From Maribacter sp. ACAM166 (GTDB lineage Bacteria > Bacteroidota > Bacteroidia > Flavobacteriales > Flavobacteriaceae), in contig NZ_VAUW01000040.1 in assembly GCF_005771495.1 (NCBI RefSeq), forward strand, positions 1 through 36,973: a stretch of 36,973 bases of DNA, written 5' to 3'. Position 1 is the first letter of the stretch. The number at the start of each line of letters is the position of its first letter. A program made the position numbers and the translations under genes. The notes beneath the pieces are model-generated. The model was not told where the DNA came from, did not search any database, and was given only the letters and a program-made list of their open reading frames with translations. Shown here in pieces: positions 1-8,004 of the stretch.

Positions 1-96
1 ACCTAACTCTCTCGATACATCTCCTACCGACCTTCCTTGTTCATTTTCCTTTAGAGCTTTAATAATCTGGCTCTCGCTAAACTTGCTGCTTTTCAT
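1..96 (-). CDS. IS3-family transposase OrfA, N-terminal part (runs off the window)
   Basis: The minus strand reads MKSSKFSESQIIKALKENEQ and continues with GRSVGDVSRELG to the window edge. This is the start of the helix-turn-helix (Transposase_8) protein made by the first ORF of IS3-family elements; OrfA binds the IS ends and is normally fused by frameshifting to the DDE integrase OrfB. Only 32 residues are visible, so intactness of the element cannot be judged. The ATG lies 44 bases inside a TG...CA-type terminus at 140-164, the expected spacing for the left end of such an element. Confidence 0.85.
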   Translation of the reverse strand, partial: MKSSKFSESQIIKALKENEQGRSVGDVSRELG

Positions 97-139
97 GATG
101 ACAGTTTGAATTTAAAGTTAGTAAATTCGAATTATTAAC

Positions 140-164
140 TGTCCTACTTATGGGGAAGCCTACA
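140..164. repeat. Candidate terminal inverted repeat of the IS3-family element
   Basis: Read on the minus strand from 164, the sequence begins TGTAGGCTTCCCCATAAGTA and then GGACA. This resembles IS3-family termini (5'-TG, then a CCCCATAAGT-GGACA core), and it sits just upstream of OrfA. The opposite terminus and the target duplication lie outside the window, so the exact boundary is inferred. Confidence 0.6.
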
Positions 165-896
165 ACAGGTCCTACCAATATGGATATTTCTTATTCTGAG
201 GGAGAAATTGGAATTACCGTATTCAATCAAACAGGGAATCCTTATAAGGGATACGAATCTTGGGATGATGTATATACTTTAGAATTTGATGATACCTGGG
301 GAATTAATAATGATGAAGGTGTTGGAATTGGAGGTAAGATTTTGAAATCCAATAAAGGAACACACAATATTAATTACAATATCAAATACCTTCATAAGCA
401 ATCTCAATTATATATAACCTTTTGGAATGAGTATTGGAAACAATGGGGTTACTTTGAATTTAAAGATAACAATTCTGTAAAAGAATCCTGTCAAAAACTT
501 TACAATTTAATAGGTGAACCTAAAATCCAAATATCAACCAAGAACGAAAAGTCAAAATTAGATATGGACAGTGGGTCGAACGACAAACCTAAGGACGAAG
601 ACAGTAATGTTGAAACTATAAATAACGAGGTTTCAGTTAAGTACCCTGAATCATCAACTCGACAACTAACTAAGTCGGAATTAACTAAATTATCTCTAGA
701 AGAATTACAAATCATGAGAAACGAGATATATGGTAGACATGGATATATATTTAAAGAAGGTGGAAAAATGATGAAATATTTTTCAGAACAAAGTTGGTAC
801 AAACCACAATTCACCAATGTTGATTCCAAGTTAACTACAATTGAAAAGAGTAATGTTGAATTGATAGTAAATGAGGAAAAGAATAAAGAACACTGA
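150..896 (+). pseudogene. YARHG-domain protein, 5' end replaced by the IS3 terminus
   Basis: A 248-codon frame whose C-terminal part (about residues 170-245) is a YARHG domain: LSLEELQIMRNEIYGRHGYI is the signature, followed by a WY motif and a lysine-rich tail. YARHG is a small extracellular domain of unknown function, usually found in secreted proteins or lipoproteins. The first five codons (ATG GGG AAG CCT ACA) lie inside the IS terminus, so the native 5' end, including any signal peptide, has been lost. The frame stays open upstream to 102 without a better start. Residues 12-125 are acidic and aromatic-rich and I do not recognise them. The product could still be made from the IS-derived ATG or from ATG 180, but it would probably stay in the cytoplasm. 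The YARHG call is firm; the truncation is inferred. Confidence 0.65.
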
Positions 897-1086
897 TTAA
901 ATGATAATCTGTTTATAATATTAAAGTTCAAATCCTATCATCAAGACGAAGTAGTGAATATTTTTTTTAAATAAATCATACAACTTTAGTTATTTCGTAA
1001 TCAAAGATTGTATCTTAAATATAATTGTTCAAATACTATATTTCCAAATTCACAACTTTGTTTTTTTTAATGGAATTTTCTATTTC

Positions 1087-1094
1087 TAAATTTG
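1087..1094 (+). promoter_or_regulatory. Candidate -7 box TAAATTTG for the 1113 lipoprotein gene
   Basis: TAAATTTG matches the Bacteroidota -7 consensus TAnnTTTG and lies 18 bases before the ATG at 1113. No well-placed -33 TTG is seen, so support is moderate. Confidence 0.4.
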
Positions 1095-1112
1095 ATATGA
1101 AGTTAACATTTT

Positions 1113-2555
1113 ATGAAAAGCCCGATACTTAGATTATTTGTTTTGTTATTATTAATTGTTGGTTGTTCAAAAGATTCTGATACTACAAATACGGAACAAC
1201 CTATTTCCCAAACTAAAGAATATACTCTAACTGTATCTAATTCTCCATCTGAAGGAGGAACTGTTTCCCCTTTAAATGGAACTTATGATGAAGGAACTGT
1301 TGTTTCTATTGAAGGGACTCCATTAGATGGGTATCTATTCAAAGAATGGAGTGGAGATGTTCAGGGAACGGATAACCCTGTAAGTTTTACCATGGATTCT
1401 AATAAAAATGTTACTGGGGTTTTTGAAGTTGATTGTGAATTATTGAAATATCCATTAATTGATTCTAAACAACCTTCATATTTTACAGATATTCTTAACC
1501 ATCCTGATAATATCAATGATATCCTTAGGGTTTATGATGATCAAGAAGGTGGGTATGGTTACGGATCAGAAAAGATAAATTTAGATTATAATCTTGATGG
1601 ATATCTAGATTTTGTTTCTTTCAGAAATGATTATGATAGTCAAGATAACAGACAACCTATTCGATTTTTCAAAGGAACTTGTTCAGGAGAAATGATTTAC
1701 GATGAGTTGAATTCAGAGAAATTTATTGGTTTGGTTCATGGAAGAAAAATACTTGTTGGGGATTATAATAATGATGAATTTCCTGATATTTTCTTCATCG
1801 GACATGGATACGATAAACCTCCATTTCCCGGTGAATATCCAGTTGTTCTATTTAGTGATGGTGAAGGTGGTTTTGACGAAACTAGATTAACACAATTTGT
1901 TTCTTTCTATCACGGGGGATCGAGTGGTGATTATGATTTCGATGGGGATTTAGATGTGGTTCTCGTTACGGGTTCATCCAACACCTATTTGTTCTTAGAG
2001 AATGACGGGTTTGGGAATTTTAATGATAACACCTCTATTTTACCAATTCAAGATGAATTAGTTCAATCTAAATACAGTTCTGAGTTTTATGATATAGATA
2101 ATGATGGAGATTTAGAATTGTTTTTATTCGGTTTTGAGGGAAATTCTGTTGATTCGTATATACCAACCGTATCTATTGACGGGAACGGTATTGACTTTTC
2201 AGGTGAAATAAAAACACTCCCAAAAGTATCTATGTGGGGAATGGTTTTGGATTTTAGTTTTTATGATATTGATTCAAATGGTACTATCGAAATTCTGATT
2301 AACAGAACAAAACCTAATTACGAAGGTTGGTACATACAAGTTGTAGAATCAGTAAATGGAGTTTTTGTTGATTCAACGGAGAAATTTATATCTGATAATT
2401 TTAATGAATCCGAGAATTGGAATATATGGATATATACTGGAGATTTTGAAAGAAACGGGACTATTGAGTTACGTAACTCCTCAAACCCTGATGTAAACCA
2501 TCAGAATCTCCTTAGTTGGGAACTGATTGGGGGAAAATTTGTTAGGAAAAATTAA
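1113..2555 (+). CDS. Secreted lipoprotein with InlB-type repeat and FG-GAP/VCBS-like repeats
   Basis: The 480-residue product opens with a lipoprotein signal peptide (LLLLIVGC, Cys18), followed by SKDSD. About residues 36-106 form one divergent InlB B-repeat (Flg_new-like) unit: EGGTVSP, DEGTVVSIEGTP, FKEWSGD, and a V-G-F end. The rest carries calcium-loop-like FG-GAP/VCBS repeats: LDYNLDGYLDF, GDYNNDEFPDIFF, GDYDFDGDLDVVL, YDIDNDGDLELFL and a weaker YDIDSNGTIEIL, probably a beta-propeller. Such proteins are surface or outer-membrane associated and often bind ligands; no catalytic motif is visible. The 2579 gene follows after 23 bases, probably in one transcript. The gene sits in the accessory block left of the serine recombinase. 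The substrate or partner is unknown. Confidence 0.8.
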   Translation: MKSPILRLFVLLLLIVGCSKDSDTTNTEQPISQTKEYTLTVSNSPSEGGTVSPLNGTYDEGTVVSIEGTPLDGYLFKEWSGDVQGTDNPVSFTMDSNKNVTGVFEVDCELLKYPLIDSKQPSYFTDILNHPDNINDILRVYDDQEGGYGYGSEKINLDYNLDGYLDFVSFRNDYDSQDNRQPIRFFKGTCSGEMIYDELNSEKFIGLVHGRKILVGDYNNDEFPDIFFIGHGYDKPPFPGEYPVVLFSDGEGGFDETRLTQFVSFYHGGSSGDYDFDGDLDVVLVTGSSNTYLFLENDGFGNFNDNTSILPIQDELVQSKYSSEFYDIDNDGDLELFLFGFEGNSVDSYIPTVSIDGNGIDFSGEIKTLPKVSMWGMVLDFSFYDIDSNGTIEILINRTKPNYEGWYIQVVESVNGVFVDSTEKFISDNFNESENWNIWIYTGDFERNGTIELRNSSNPDVNHQNLLSWELIGGKFVRKN

Positions 2556-2578
2556 ACCTCAATATAACGTTGTGAACA

Positions 2579-2923
2579 ATGAAAAATCAGTTCAAAAAAT
2601 ACATACTATTATCACTACTGATTTTACCTTCAATTATTTTCTCCCAAAATATATTTTCAGTTGATTATGAATCTCAATCTGATATAAAAGTATTCGTCGT
2701 TAAATACGAATCACAATGTGATTTAAAGGTGTTTAAGGTTAAGTATGAATCACAAGTTAAGGGGAATCAAGGGTTATGGTACTTTGTAAAGTACCCTTCT
2801 CAATCAGATAGGAAAATATTCTTTGTTGATTATGTATCCCAGTCCGATTTAAAAGTATTCTTTGTTGAATATAGATCCCAGTCTGGTTGGAGAGATAAAT
2901 CAAACAAACACTTACTCTATTAA
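2579..2923 (+). CDS. Small secreted DUF6150 (7(1) septoil-knot-like) repeat protein
   Basis: The 114-residue product has a signal peptide (KKYILLSLLILPSIIFSQ) and then six short repeats built on V-D/K-Y-x-S-Q followed by D-x-K-V/I-F: VDYESQSDIKVF, VKYESQCDLKVF, VKYESQV, VKYPSQSDRKIF, VDYVSQSDLKVF, VEYRSQSG. This alternating pattern is that of the DUF6150 family, known for the deeply knotted 7(1) septoil fold. The molecular role of the family is not known to me. It lies 23 bases after the FG-GAP lipoprotein gene, so the two are probably co-expressed, both exported. One repeat contains a cysteine. Confidence is high for an exported repeat protein and good for the family. Confidence 0.75.
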   Translation: MKNQFKKYILLSLLILPSIIFSQNIFSVDYESQSDIKVFVVKYESQCDLKVFKVKYESQVKGNQGLWYFVKYPSQSDRKIFFVDYVSQSDLKVFFVEYRSQSGWRDKSNKHLLY

Positions 2924-3040
2924 ATCACATTTAGTTTCGTGTAAACATGAATAAATTTTTCGTTTAATACCTGAAAATAGGGGTTTTCATATCGAGGTCG
3001 TTTTTTCACCTTAAAGTAAAAAGACATTCCATATCTTCGT

Positions 3041-3052
3041 GGGTAAGAAAAA
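3041..3052 (+). repeat. Left copy of a 12-bp direct repeat flanking the serine recombinase (att-like)
   Basis: GGGTAAGAAAAA followed by TGA occurs here, and GGGTAAGAAAAA followed by CGA occurs at 4939-4950. The two copies bracket the recombinase gene, as attL/attR core sequences would. This is inference from position and identity; AT-rich chance similarity is possible. Confidence 0.35.
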
Positions 3053-3074
3053 TGACCTTACACAATTTCTAAAA

Positions 3075-4934
3075 ATGAAAAACGAAAAGATTGGACTTTT
3101 GTTCAGAGTTTCTTCCAAACCCCAAGAATCAGATGGAGGTGGTTTAGAATTACAAAAAAGACTAGGTGAAAAGATATCAGATAAATTGGGTTTGATAAGA
3201 GTTGAATTCAATGAGGGAGTTCAAAGTTCGTTTAAGGTTGAAATTAATCAAAGACCCAAGTTGGTAGAGTTATTGGATGAAATCCAAAAAACCAATGGTA
3301 TAAGAAAGGTTTGGGTGTTTAACACGGATCGACTTGGAAGGTATTCAAATTCGTGGTACTCTATTTTAAAAGTATTTATTGATTACGGAGTTGAGATTTA
3401 TATAGGAGAGGATACGAAACCTTACGATCTTTCAAGTTCAGTTGACAAACTAACTATTAGTGTTCTATCCCTTATATCTCAATATGATAATGAGTTGAGA
3501 AGAATGAGGTCAATTTTAGGAAAAAGGAATTCTTTAAAAAACGGTAATACTTGGGTTGGAGGTACAGTTCCTTTTGGTTTTAAAGTAGAAGGAAAGATGT
3601 TGGTTATCCATCTAGTAGAATCTCAATATGTTAAGAGGATGTTTGAGATGTACTTTAAAGGAAAATCAACCATGGATATTAAGGTATATCTCGACGAACA
3701 AACCGATATAAAACCAAGAAGGAGTTTAAAAGGATGGAATGTTGGAACTGTTCTGTCTATGTTAAGAAAAGAGATATATAAAGGAATACAAGTTTGGGAG
3801 TGGAAAGAAAAATTACCTAATGGAGAAGTTGAAATTGTTGATTCTTATGAAGTTAAACATCCTAAAATAATCACAGAAAAATTATGGAATTCTGTTCAAG
3901 ATAAGATAGATGATGAATACCCCATTCATTTTGATGGTAAAAGTAGAAAATCATTATTGAAGGGGTTATTAGTTTGTCCAAAGTGTAACCTTAAATTAGG
4001 TCATCGTTTTAAGAAAAACAATCATTATTATGGTAGATGTTCCGAAACGAATTGGAGAAGGGTAGGAACAAAGATTAATGTTAAATCTTGTCCAATAAAG
4101 AAGAGTCCTAGGATGGAAGAACTTGACCAAAAGGTTTTTGATGTTGTTTTAAACGTCATTAGAGATTCATCAAGAATTAGAGAGGAACATAAACTAAAGA
4201 ACCTTGACCCTAAATTTGAAAATGAGAAGAAGATAAAAACCCAAAAGGAAACGTTGGAAAGAAAGATTCGGTCTAAGAAATCAGAGATTAAAAAGGTTGA
4301 AGAAAAGGAAATTGAAGTTGATTTTGATATTCGGGTAGGTAAGATTTCTGAGAATAAAGGAGAACTTTTAACTCAAAAATTCAAAGAACATATTGAAATT
4401 CTCAATCAAGAATTGGAGGATTTACAGAATAAACTTCTACCATTATCAAATTCGGAAGGTTGGATAAACTGGATTGAAAGAATGAATAATGAACTTGATA
4501 AAGTTGAGAACTACTCTTTGGAAAAGAAGAGAGAGTTTTTAAAGGATATTTTAAGTGAAATAGGAGTACAGTATGTGGATTCCACCCAATCTCATAAAAT
4601 TAAAATTCAATTTTTATTACCCCTTGTGGGTGACTCTTTATTATATGGTATAGAAAAAGACGATTGGGGATTCAAAACCTATGAGTTGAAAGGTGGTTCT
4701 GAGGTATACGAAACAGAATTAGATTCATTTGTTCCGAACACTTCAAAAAACCAATCTTACAAGGAAAAATTATTGGAAAGGATAGTTGACTTAAAGGAGA
4801 AACAAGGTTTATCATTAGAACAAATATCTAATACACTTAACAAAGAAGGTCTTAAACCACTTAGTAAAGGGAAATGGTATAAAAGTAGATTGTCTTCTTT
4901 TTATAACTACAATCGAAAATACCTCCCAAAGTAG
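3075..4934 (+). CDS. Large serine recombinase / site-specific integrase
   Basis: About 619 residues if translation starts at ATG 3075. A GTG at 3039 would add 12 residues, but it lies in the flanking repeat and pushes the catalytic serine unusually far in. The resolvase domain starts GLLFRVSSKPQ, with the nucleophile Ser13, and carries NTDRLGRYS with the conserved DRLxR arginine (about residues 1-145). A recombinase domain follows (about 150-275, with GGTVPFGF and the DIKVYLDEQ and GTVLSMLRKEIYKG helices). Next come a zinc ribbon (CPKC...C...C, about 300-350), a lysine/glutamate-rich coiled coil (about 370-445) and a C-terminal helix-turn-helix-like segment. This is the full LSR architecture of phage and mobile-element integrases. 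It lies next to a remnant host gene at 4935, consistent with acting at the right end of an integrated element. No excisionase is evident. Confidence 0.85.
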   Translation: MKNEKIGLLFRVSSKPQESDGGGLELQKRLGEKISDKLGLIRVEFNEGVQSSFKVEINQRPKLVELLDEIQKTNGIRKVWVFNTDRLGRYSNSWYSILKVFIDYGVEIYIGEDTKPYDLSSSVDKLTISVLSLISQYDNELRRMRSILGKRNSLKNGNTWVGGTVPFGFKVEGKMLVIHLVESQYVKRMFEMYFKGKSTMDIKVYLDEQTDIKPRRSLKGWNVGTVLSMLRKEIYKGIQVWEWKEKLPNGEVEIVDSYEVKHPKIITEKLWNSVQDKIDDEYPIHFDGKSRKSLLKGLLVCPKCNLKLGHRFKKNNHYYGRCSETNWRRVGTKINVKSCPIKKSPRMEELDQKVFDVVLNVIRDSSRIREEHKLKNLDPKFENEKKIKTQKETLERKIRSKKSEIKKVEEKEIEVDFDIRVGKISENKGELLTQKFKEHIEILNQELEDLQNKLLPLSNSEGWINWIERMNNELDKVENYSLEKKREFLKDILSEIGVQYVDSTQSHKIKIQFLLPLVGDSLLYGIEKDDWGFKTYELKGGSEVYETELDSFVPNTSKNQSYKEKLLERIVDLKEKQGLSLEQISNTLNKEGLKPLSKGKWYKSRLSSFYNYNRKYLPK

Positions 4935-5005
4935 AATGGGGTAAGAAAAACGAACCAAACGGATTCAATGTTTACGGTGGAATAGATTTAAATCTTGTTA
5001 TAAAA
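4935..5005 (+). pseudogene. C-terminal fragment of an outer-membrane beta-barrel-like gene
   Basis: Directly after the recombinase stop, a frame reads EWGKKNEPNGFNVYGGIDLN and then LVIK. The alternating aromatic/glycine pattern and the xGGIDLNxxx ending are typical of the last strands of Bacteroidota outer-membrane beta-barrel proteins. No start or clean stop exists, and the frame runs into the terminator hairpin. I read this as the 3' end of a gene cut by integration at 4939-4950. The evidence is short and family-level only. Confidence 0.4.
4939..4950 (+). repeat. Right copy of the 12-bp direct repeat (candidate attR core)
   Basis: GGGTAAGAAAAA, identical to 3041-3052. It falls five bases after the recombinase stop codon and within the beta-barrel-like remnant (codons for GKKN), the expected place for a crossover core. 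Confidence 0.4.
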
Positions 5006-5038
5006 AATGGGCATGAACTTAGTTCATGCCCATTTTTT
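5002..5038. terminator. Strong rho-independent terminator, 17-bp perfect stem
   Basis: AAAAAATGGGCATGAAC (5002-5018) pairs perfectly with GTTCATGCCCATTTTTT (5022-5038) around a TTA loop. T- and A-rich flanks let it work in both directions. It was probably the terminator of the interrupted beta-barrel gene and now insulates the receptor gene at 5176 from the recombinase. Confidence 0.85.
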
Positions 5039-5084
5039 ATTTTGCATATAAATCAAATTATAGGCATCAAAATTATCATAATGA

Positions 5085-5126
5085 TACTATGCATGCATAA
5101 TTTTTATAGATTACTATGCATGCATA
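5085..5126. promoter_or_regulatory. Duplicated palindrome TATGCATGCATA, probable operator of the receptor operon
   Basis: TACTATGCATGCATA occurs at 5085-5099 and again at 5112-5126. Each copy contains the perfect 12-bp palindrome TATGCATGCATA, and the copies are 27 bases apart. A TATCTTCA box (5139-5146), close to the TAnnTTTG consensus, lies 13 bases downstream, so the second palindrome covers the -33 region. The arrangement suggests binding of a dimeric regulator controlling the TonB receptor gene. The regulator is not identifiable here. Confidence 0.5.
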
Positions 5127-5175
5127 TGAAATAATCTGTATCTTCAACCCAAATTAATTTTAAACATACTTAAGA

Positions 5176-7980
5176 ATGAGAGCAATACTACTTTTAGCAT
5201 TTATGGCTATTGGGAATATTGGGTTTTCCCAGACCAATATCAATGGTAATGTTGTTGATCAAAACAACGAACCTATCCCCGGGGCCAATATCGTTATTGT
5301 TGGCAAAACCATTGGAACCGTAGCTGATTTTGACGGTAATTTTAATTTGACAACTAGTGAAATACCACCTTTTAAAATAGAGATTTCCAGTATTGGCTAT
5401 ACAAATTCTACACAAACCATTACGAGTAATAGCCAAACGATAAGCGTTGTTTTAAATGAATCACAAACCTTTTTAGATGAAGTTGTAATATCAGCATCCA
5501 GAACACCTGAGCGAATATTTGAATCGCCGGTTACTGTTGAACGGTTTGGTTTACAAGAGATTAAAAATACAGCTGCTGCAGATTTTTATGGCGGTCTTGA
5601 AAATTTAAAAGGTGTTGATGTCAACACCAATAGTTTAACGTTTAAATCCGTGAATACCAGGGGTTTTGCGTCTTTCGCAAATACACGTTTTATGCAATTG
5701 GTCGATGGTATGGATAATTCTACACCTGCCTTGAATTTCCCAATTGGTAATTTAGTTGGTATGGTCGAGACTGATGTTTTAAGTGTGGAATTATTACCAG
5801 GTGCTTCATCTGCGCTATATGGCGCAAACGCCTTTAATGGGATTTTATTTATGCGTAGTAAAAGTCCATTTGACTACGAAGGAATTAGTGTATCCATAAA
5901 ACGTGGAATTACTTCACAAGAAGCTTCTGGAGACAATGCCTATACGGATTTTGGTATTAGGGCAGCCCATAAATTCAGTGATAAATTTGCAGCCAAAGTG
6001 AATTTCGGGTACTTAAAAGGAACAGATTGGGCGGCAAACAATATAGCAGGAAAAGATGATAATAACTTTATCACTACCGATAGAACCCGAGCTAATGATT
6101 TAAACTATAATGGGGTCAATGTTTATGGTGATGATTATGCGGGTAATATTAAAAATGTAGCACTCTTACTAGAAGGCCGCGGTCTTATACCTTCAGGGGC
6201 AAATGCTTTAATTCCTTCGGTAGAGGTCAGTAGAACAGGGTATAATGAAAGTGATCTTACCAACTATAATGCTGAAAGTATTAAAGCAGATTGGGGCTTA
6301 TACTATAGGCCTATTGAAGATAATAGTTTGGAAATTTCATATGTAGGTAAGGTGGGTACCGGTAATACCATTTATCAGGGGACCAACAGATACAATATAA
6401 AAGGTTTCTTTCAAGAGCAACACAAACTAGAAATTAGGAATGATAATTTCTTTGTTCGTGGTTATTTAGTTGGAGATAAATCGGGTGACTCGTATGATAT
6501 GGGTTTTACAGGTATCCAAATCAATAGAGCTTGGAAAGATGATAGTACTTGGTTTGGTGAATATACAGGTGCTTACCTTGCAGCGACTCTAGGGGGCGCT
6601 ACAGATGAAGCTGCTCATGCGGCGGGTCGTGCAACAGCAGAAACTGGTCGTTTTCTTCCAGGAACTCCTGAATTTCAAGCAGCCTTTAATCGAAGTATAA
6701 ACGATCCTGAATTGCTTACAGGTTCAAAATTTCAAGATGCATCAAAATACTATCATGCAGATGCTAATTACAACTTTAGTCACCTGATTGATTTTGCCGA
6801 TATTCAACTTGGAGGTTCCTTTAGGGAGTACAGTTTAAATTCTTCAGGAACTATTTATACAGATGCAGACGGACCTATTAATTATTCAGAATTCGGAATT
6901 TATTCACAGATTCAAAAGAATTTGCCTTTGGCTGGGGAAAAAAGCTTAAAATTAACTGGATCTGTCCGTTATGACAAATCTGAATTTTTTAATGGTTTCT
7001 TTTCTCCTAGAGTATCTGCCGGGTTAACCTTAAATAGAAATCATAATATCAGGGCATCGGCCCAAACGGGCTTTAGAAACCCCACAACGCAAGATCTTTT
7101 TATTGGTTTAGCTACTGGAGGACCAATCTTGGTAGGTTCAGCTCCAGACAATTTAGACAGGTATACTGCGCGGCCAGCTAATATAAGTGCTGCAGGTCAA
7201 CTTTTAGGAGAGCCGGCAACAATTTCGCAATCAGGAAGAGTAGCTTACGAAAACTCGTATACGAGAAGCTCAGTGACTAGATTTGGTGAAACTGGAAACG
7301 CTGCTGATTTAGAAATAGCAAATCCAGATATTATAACACCAGAACAAGTAGCCTCATTTGAAATAGGATATAGAGGAAAGATAAATAGATTAGTCGTTGA
7401 TTTTAGCACCTATTATAACAGTTATAAAGATTTCATTTCTCAAGAAGTCGTAATTGCGCCTTTTTACGGTACAGTTGGTGATGGCTCTGAATCCGTAGAT
7501 GCTATTATTAATGGGGATGAACAGGAATTTAGCGCCTATACGAATAGCGATGCTGACGTAAATTCTTATGGCGCCTCATTAGGTTTGAGTATGAAAGTAT
7601 TGGGTAATTATGATTTAGAGGGGAGCTACACCTTTACTAAATTGGATTTTGATCGCGAAGCGAATCCAGATTTACAGTTAAATTTCAACACCCCAGAACA
7701 TAAATTCAAGGCTTCTTTCGGGAATGCAGAATTGTTTAAGAATTTTGGTTTTAATGTTTCTTACAGGTTTAGTGATGACTATTTTTGGGAGGCAACATTT
7801 GCTCAAGGTGTAGTGCCTGAATTCCATAATGTTGATGCACAAATAAATTATTCCGTTCCAAGTATAAAATCTACATTTAAGGCAGGAGGCACAAACATTT
7901 TAGGCGATGAGTACTTTACAGCTGTAGGTACTGGGTTTATAGGTTCTATGTACTACCTATCTTGGACTATTAACAACTAA
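5176..7980 (+). CDS. TonB-dependent receptor with carboxypeptidase-like N-terminal domain
   Basis: The 934-residue product opens with a signal peptide (MRAILLLAFMAIGNIGFSQ). A CarboxypepD_reg-like domain follows (about 20-105: NGNVVDQNNEPIPGANI, GTVADFDGNF), then a TonB plug (about 115-235: VVISASRTPERIFESPVTVE, LPGASSALYGANAFNGIL), then a beta-barrel to the C-terminus (WTINN). It imports a ligand across the outer membrane with energy from TonB-ExbBD. It lacks the SusC-specific hallmark partner SusD; the next gene encodes a GDSL-type lipoprotein instead, 24 bases downstream, so the pair is probably co-transcribed. Regulation may run through the duplicated palindrome upstream. The substrate is not evident from the sequence; a lipid, ester or acylated molecule is suggested only by the neighbour. 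Confidence 0.9.
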   Translation: MRAILLLAFMAIGNIGFSQTNINGNVVDQNNEPIPGANIVIVGKTIGTVADFDGNFNLTTSEIPPFKIEISSIGYTNSTQTITSNSQTISVVLNESQTFLDEVVISASRTPERIFESPVTVERFGLQEIKNTAAADFYGGLENLKGVDVNTNSLTFKSVNTRGFASFANTRFMQLVDGMDNSTPALNFPIGNLVGMVETDVLSVELLPGASSALYGANAFNGILFMRSKSPFDYEGISVSIKRGITSQEASGDNAYTDFGIRAAHKFSDKFAAKVNFGYLKGTDWAANNIAGKDDNNFITTDRTRANDLNYNGVNVYGDDYAGNIKNVALLLEGRGLIPSGANALIPSVEVSRTGYNESDLTNYNAESIKADWGLYYRPIEDNSLEISYVGKVGTGNTIYQGTNRYNIKGFFQEQHKLEIRNDNFFVRGYLVGDKSGDSYDMGFTGIQINRAWKDDSTWFGEYTGAYLAATLGGATDEAAHAAGRATAETGRFLPGTPEFQAAFNRSINDPELLTGSKFQDASKYYHADANYNFSHLIDFADIQLGGSFREYSLNSSGTIYTDADGPINYSEFGIYSQIQKNLPLAGEKSLKLTGSVRYDKSEFFNGFFSPRVSAGLTLNRNHNIRASAQTGFRNPTTQDLFIGLATGGPILVGSAPDNLDRYTARPANISAAGQLLGEPATISQSGRVAYENSYTRSSVTRFGETGNAADLEIANPDIITPEQVASFEIGYRGKINRLVVDFSTYYNSYKDFISQEVVIAPFYGTVGDGSESVDAIINGDEQEFSAYTNSDADVNSYGASLGLSMKVLGNYDLEGSYTFTKLDFDREANPDLQLNFNTPEHKFKASFGNAELFKNFGFNVSYRFSDDYFWEATFAQGVVPEFHNVDAQINYSVPSIKSTFKAGGTNILGDEYFTAVGTGFIGSMYYLSWTINN

Positions 7981-8004
7981 TCAAAAATCAAATCAATATT
8001 TGAC

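Noticed and set aside
500..931. 143-codon minus-strand frame opposite the YARHG gene
   Set aside because: Hydrophobic and Ser/Leu-rich product without domain, mirroring a coding strand with a clear YARHG signature.
3039..3074. GTG start for the serine recombinase giving 12 extra residues
   Set aside because: These codons lie in the flanking repeat, resemble nothing in the resolvase family, and the ATG at 3075 puts the catalytic serine at a normal position (13).
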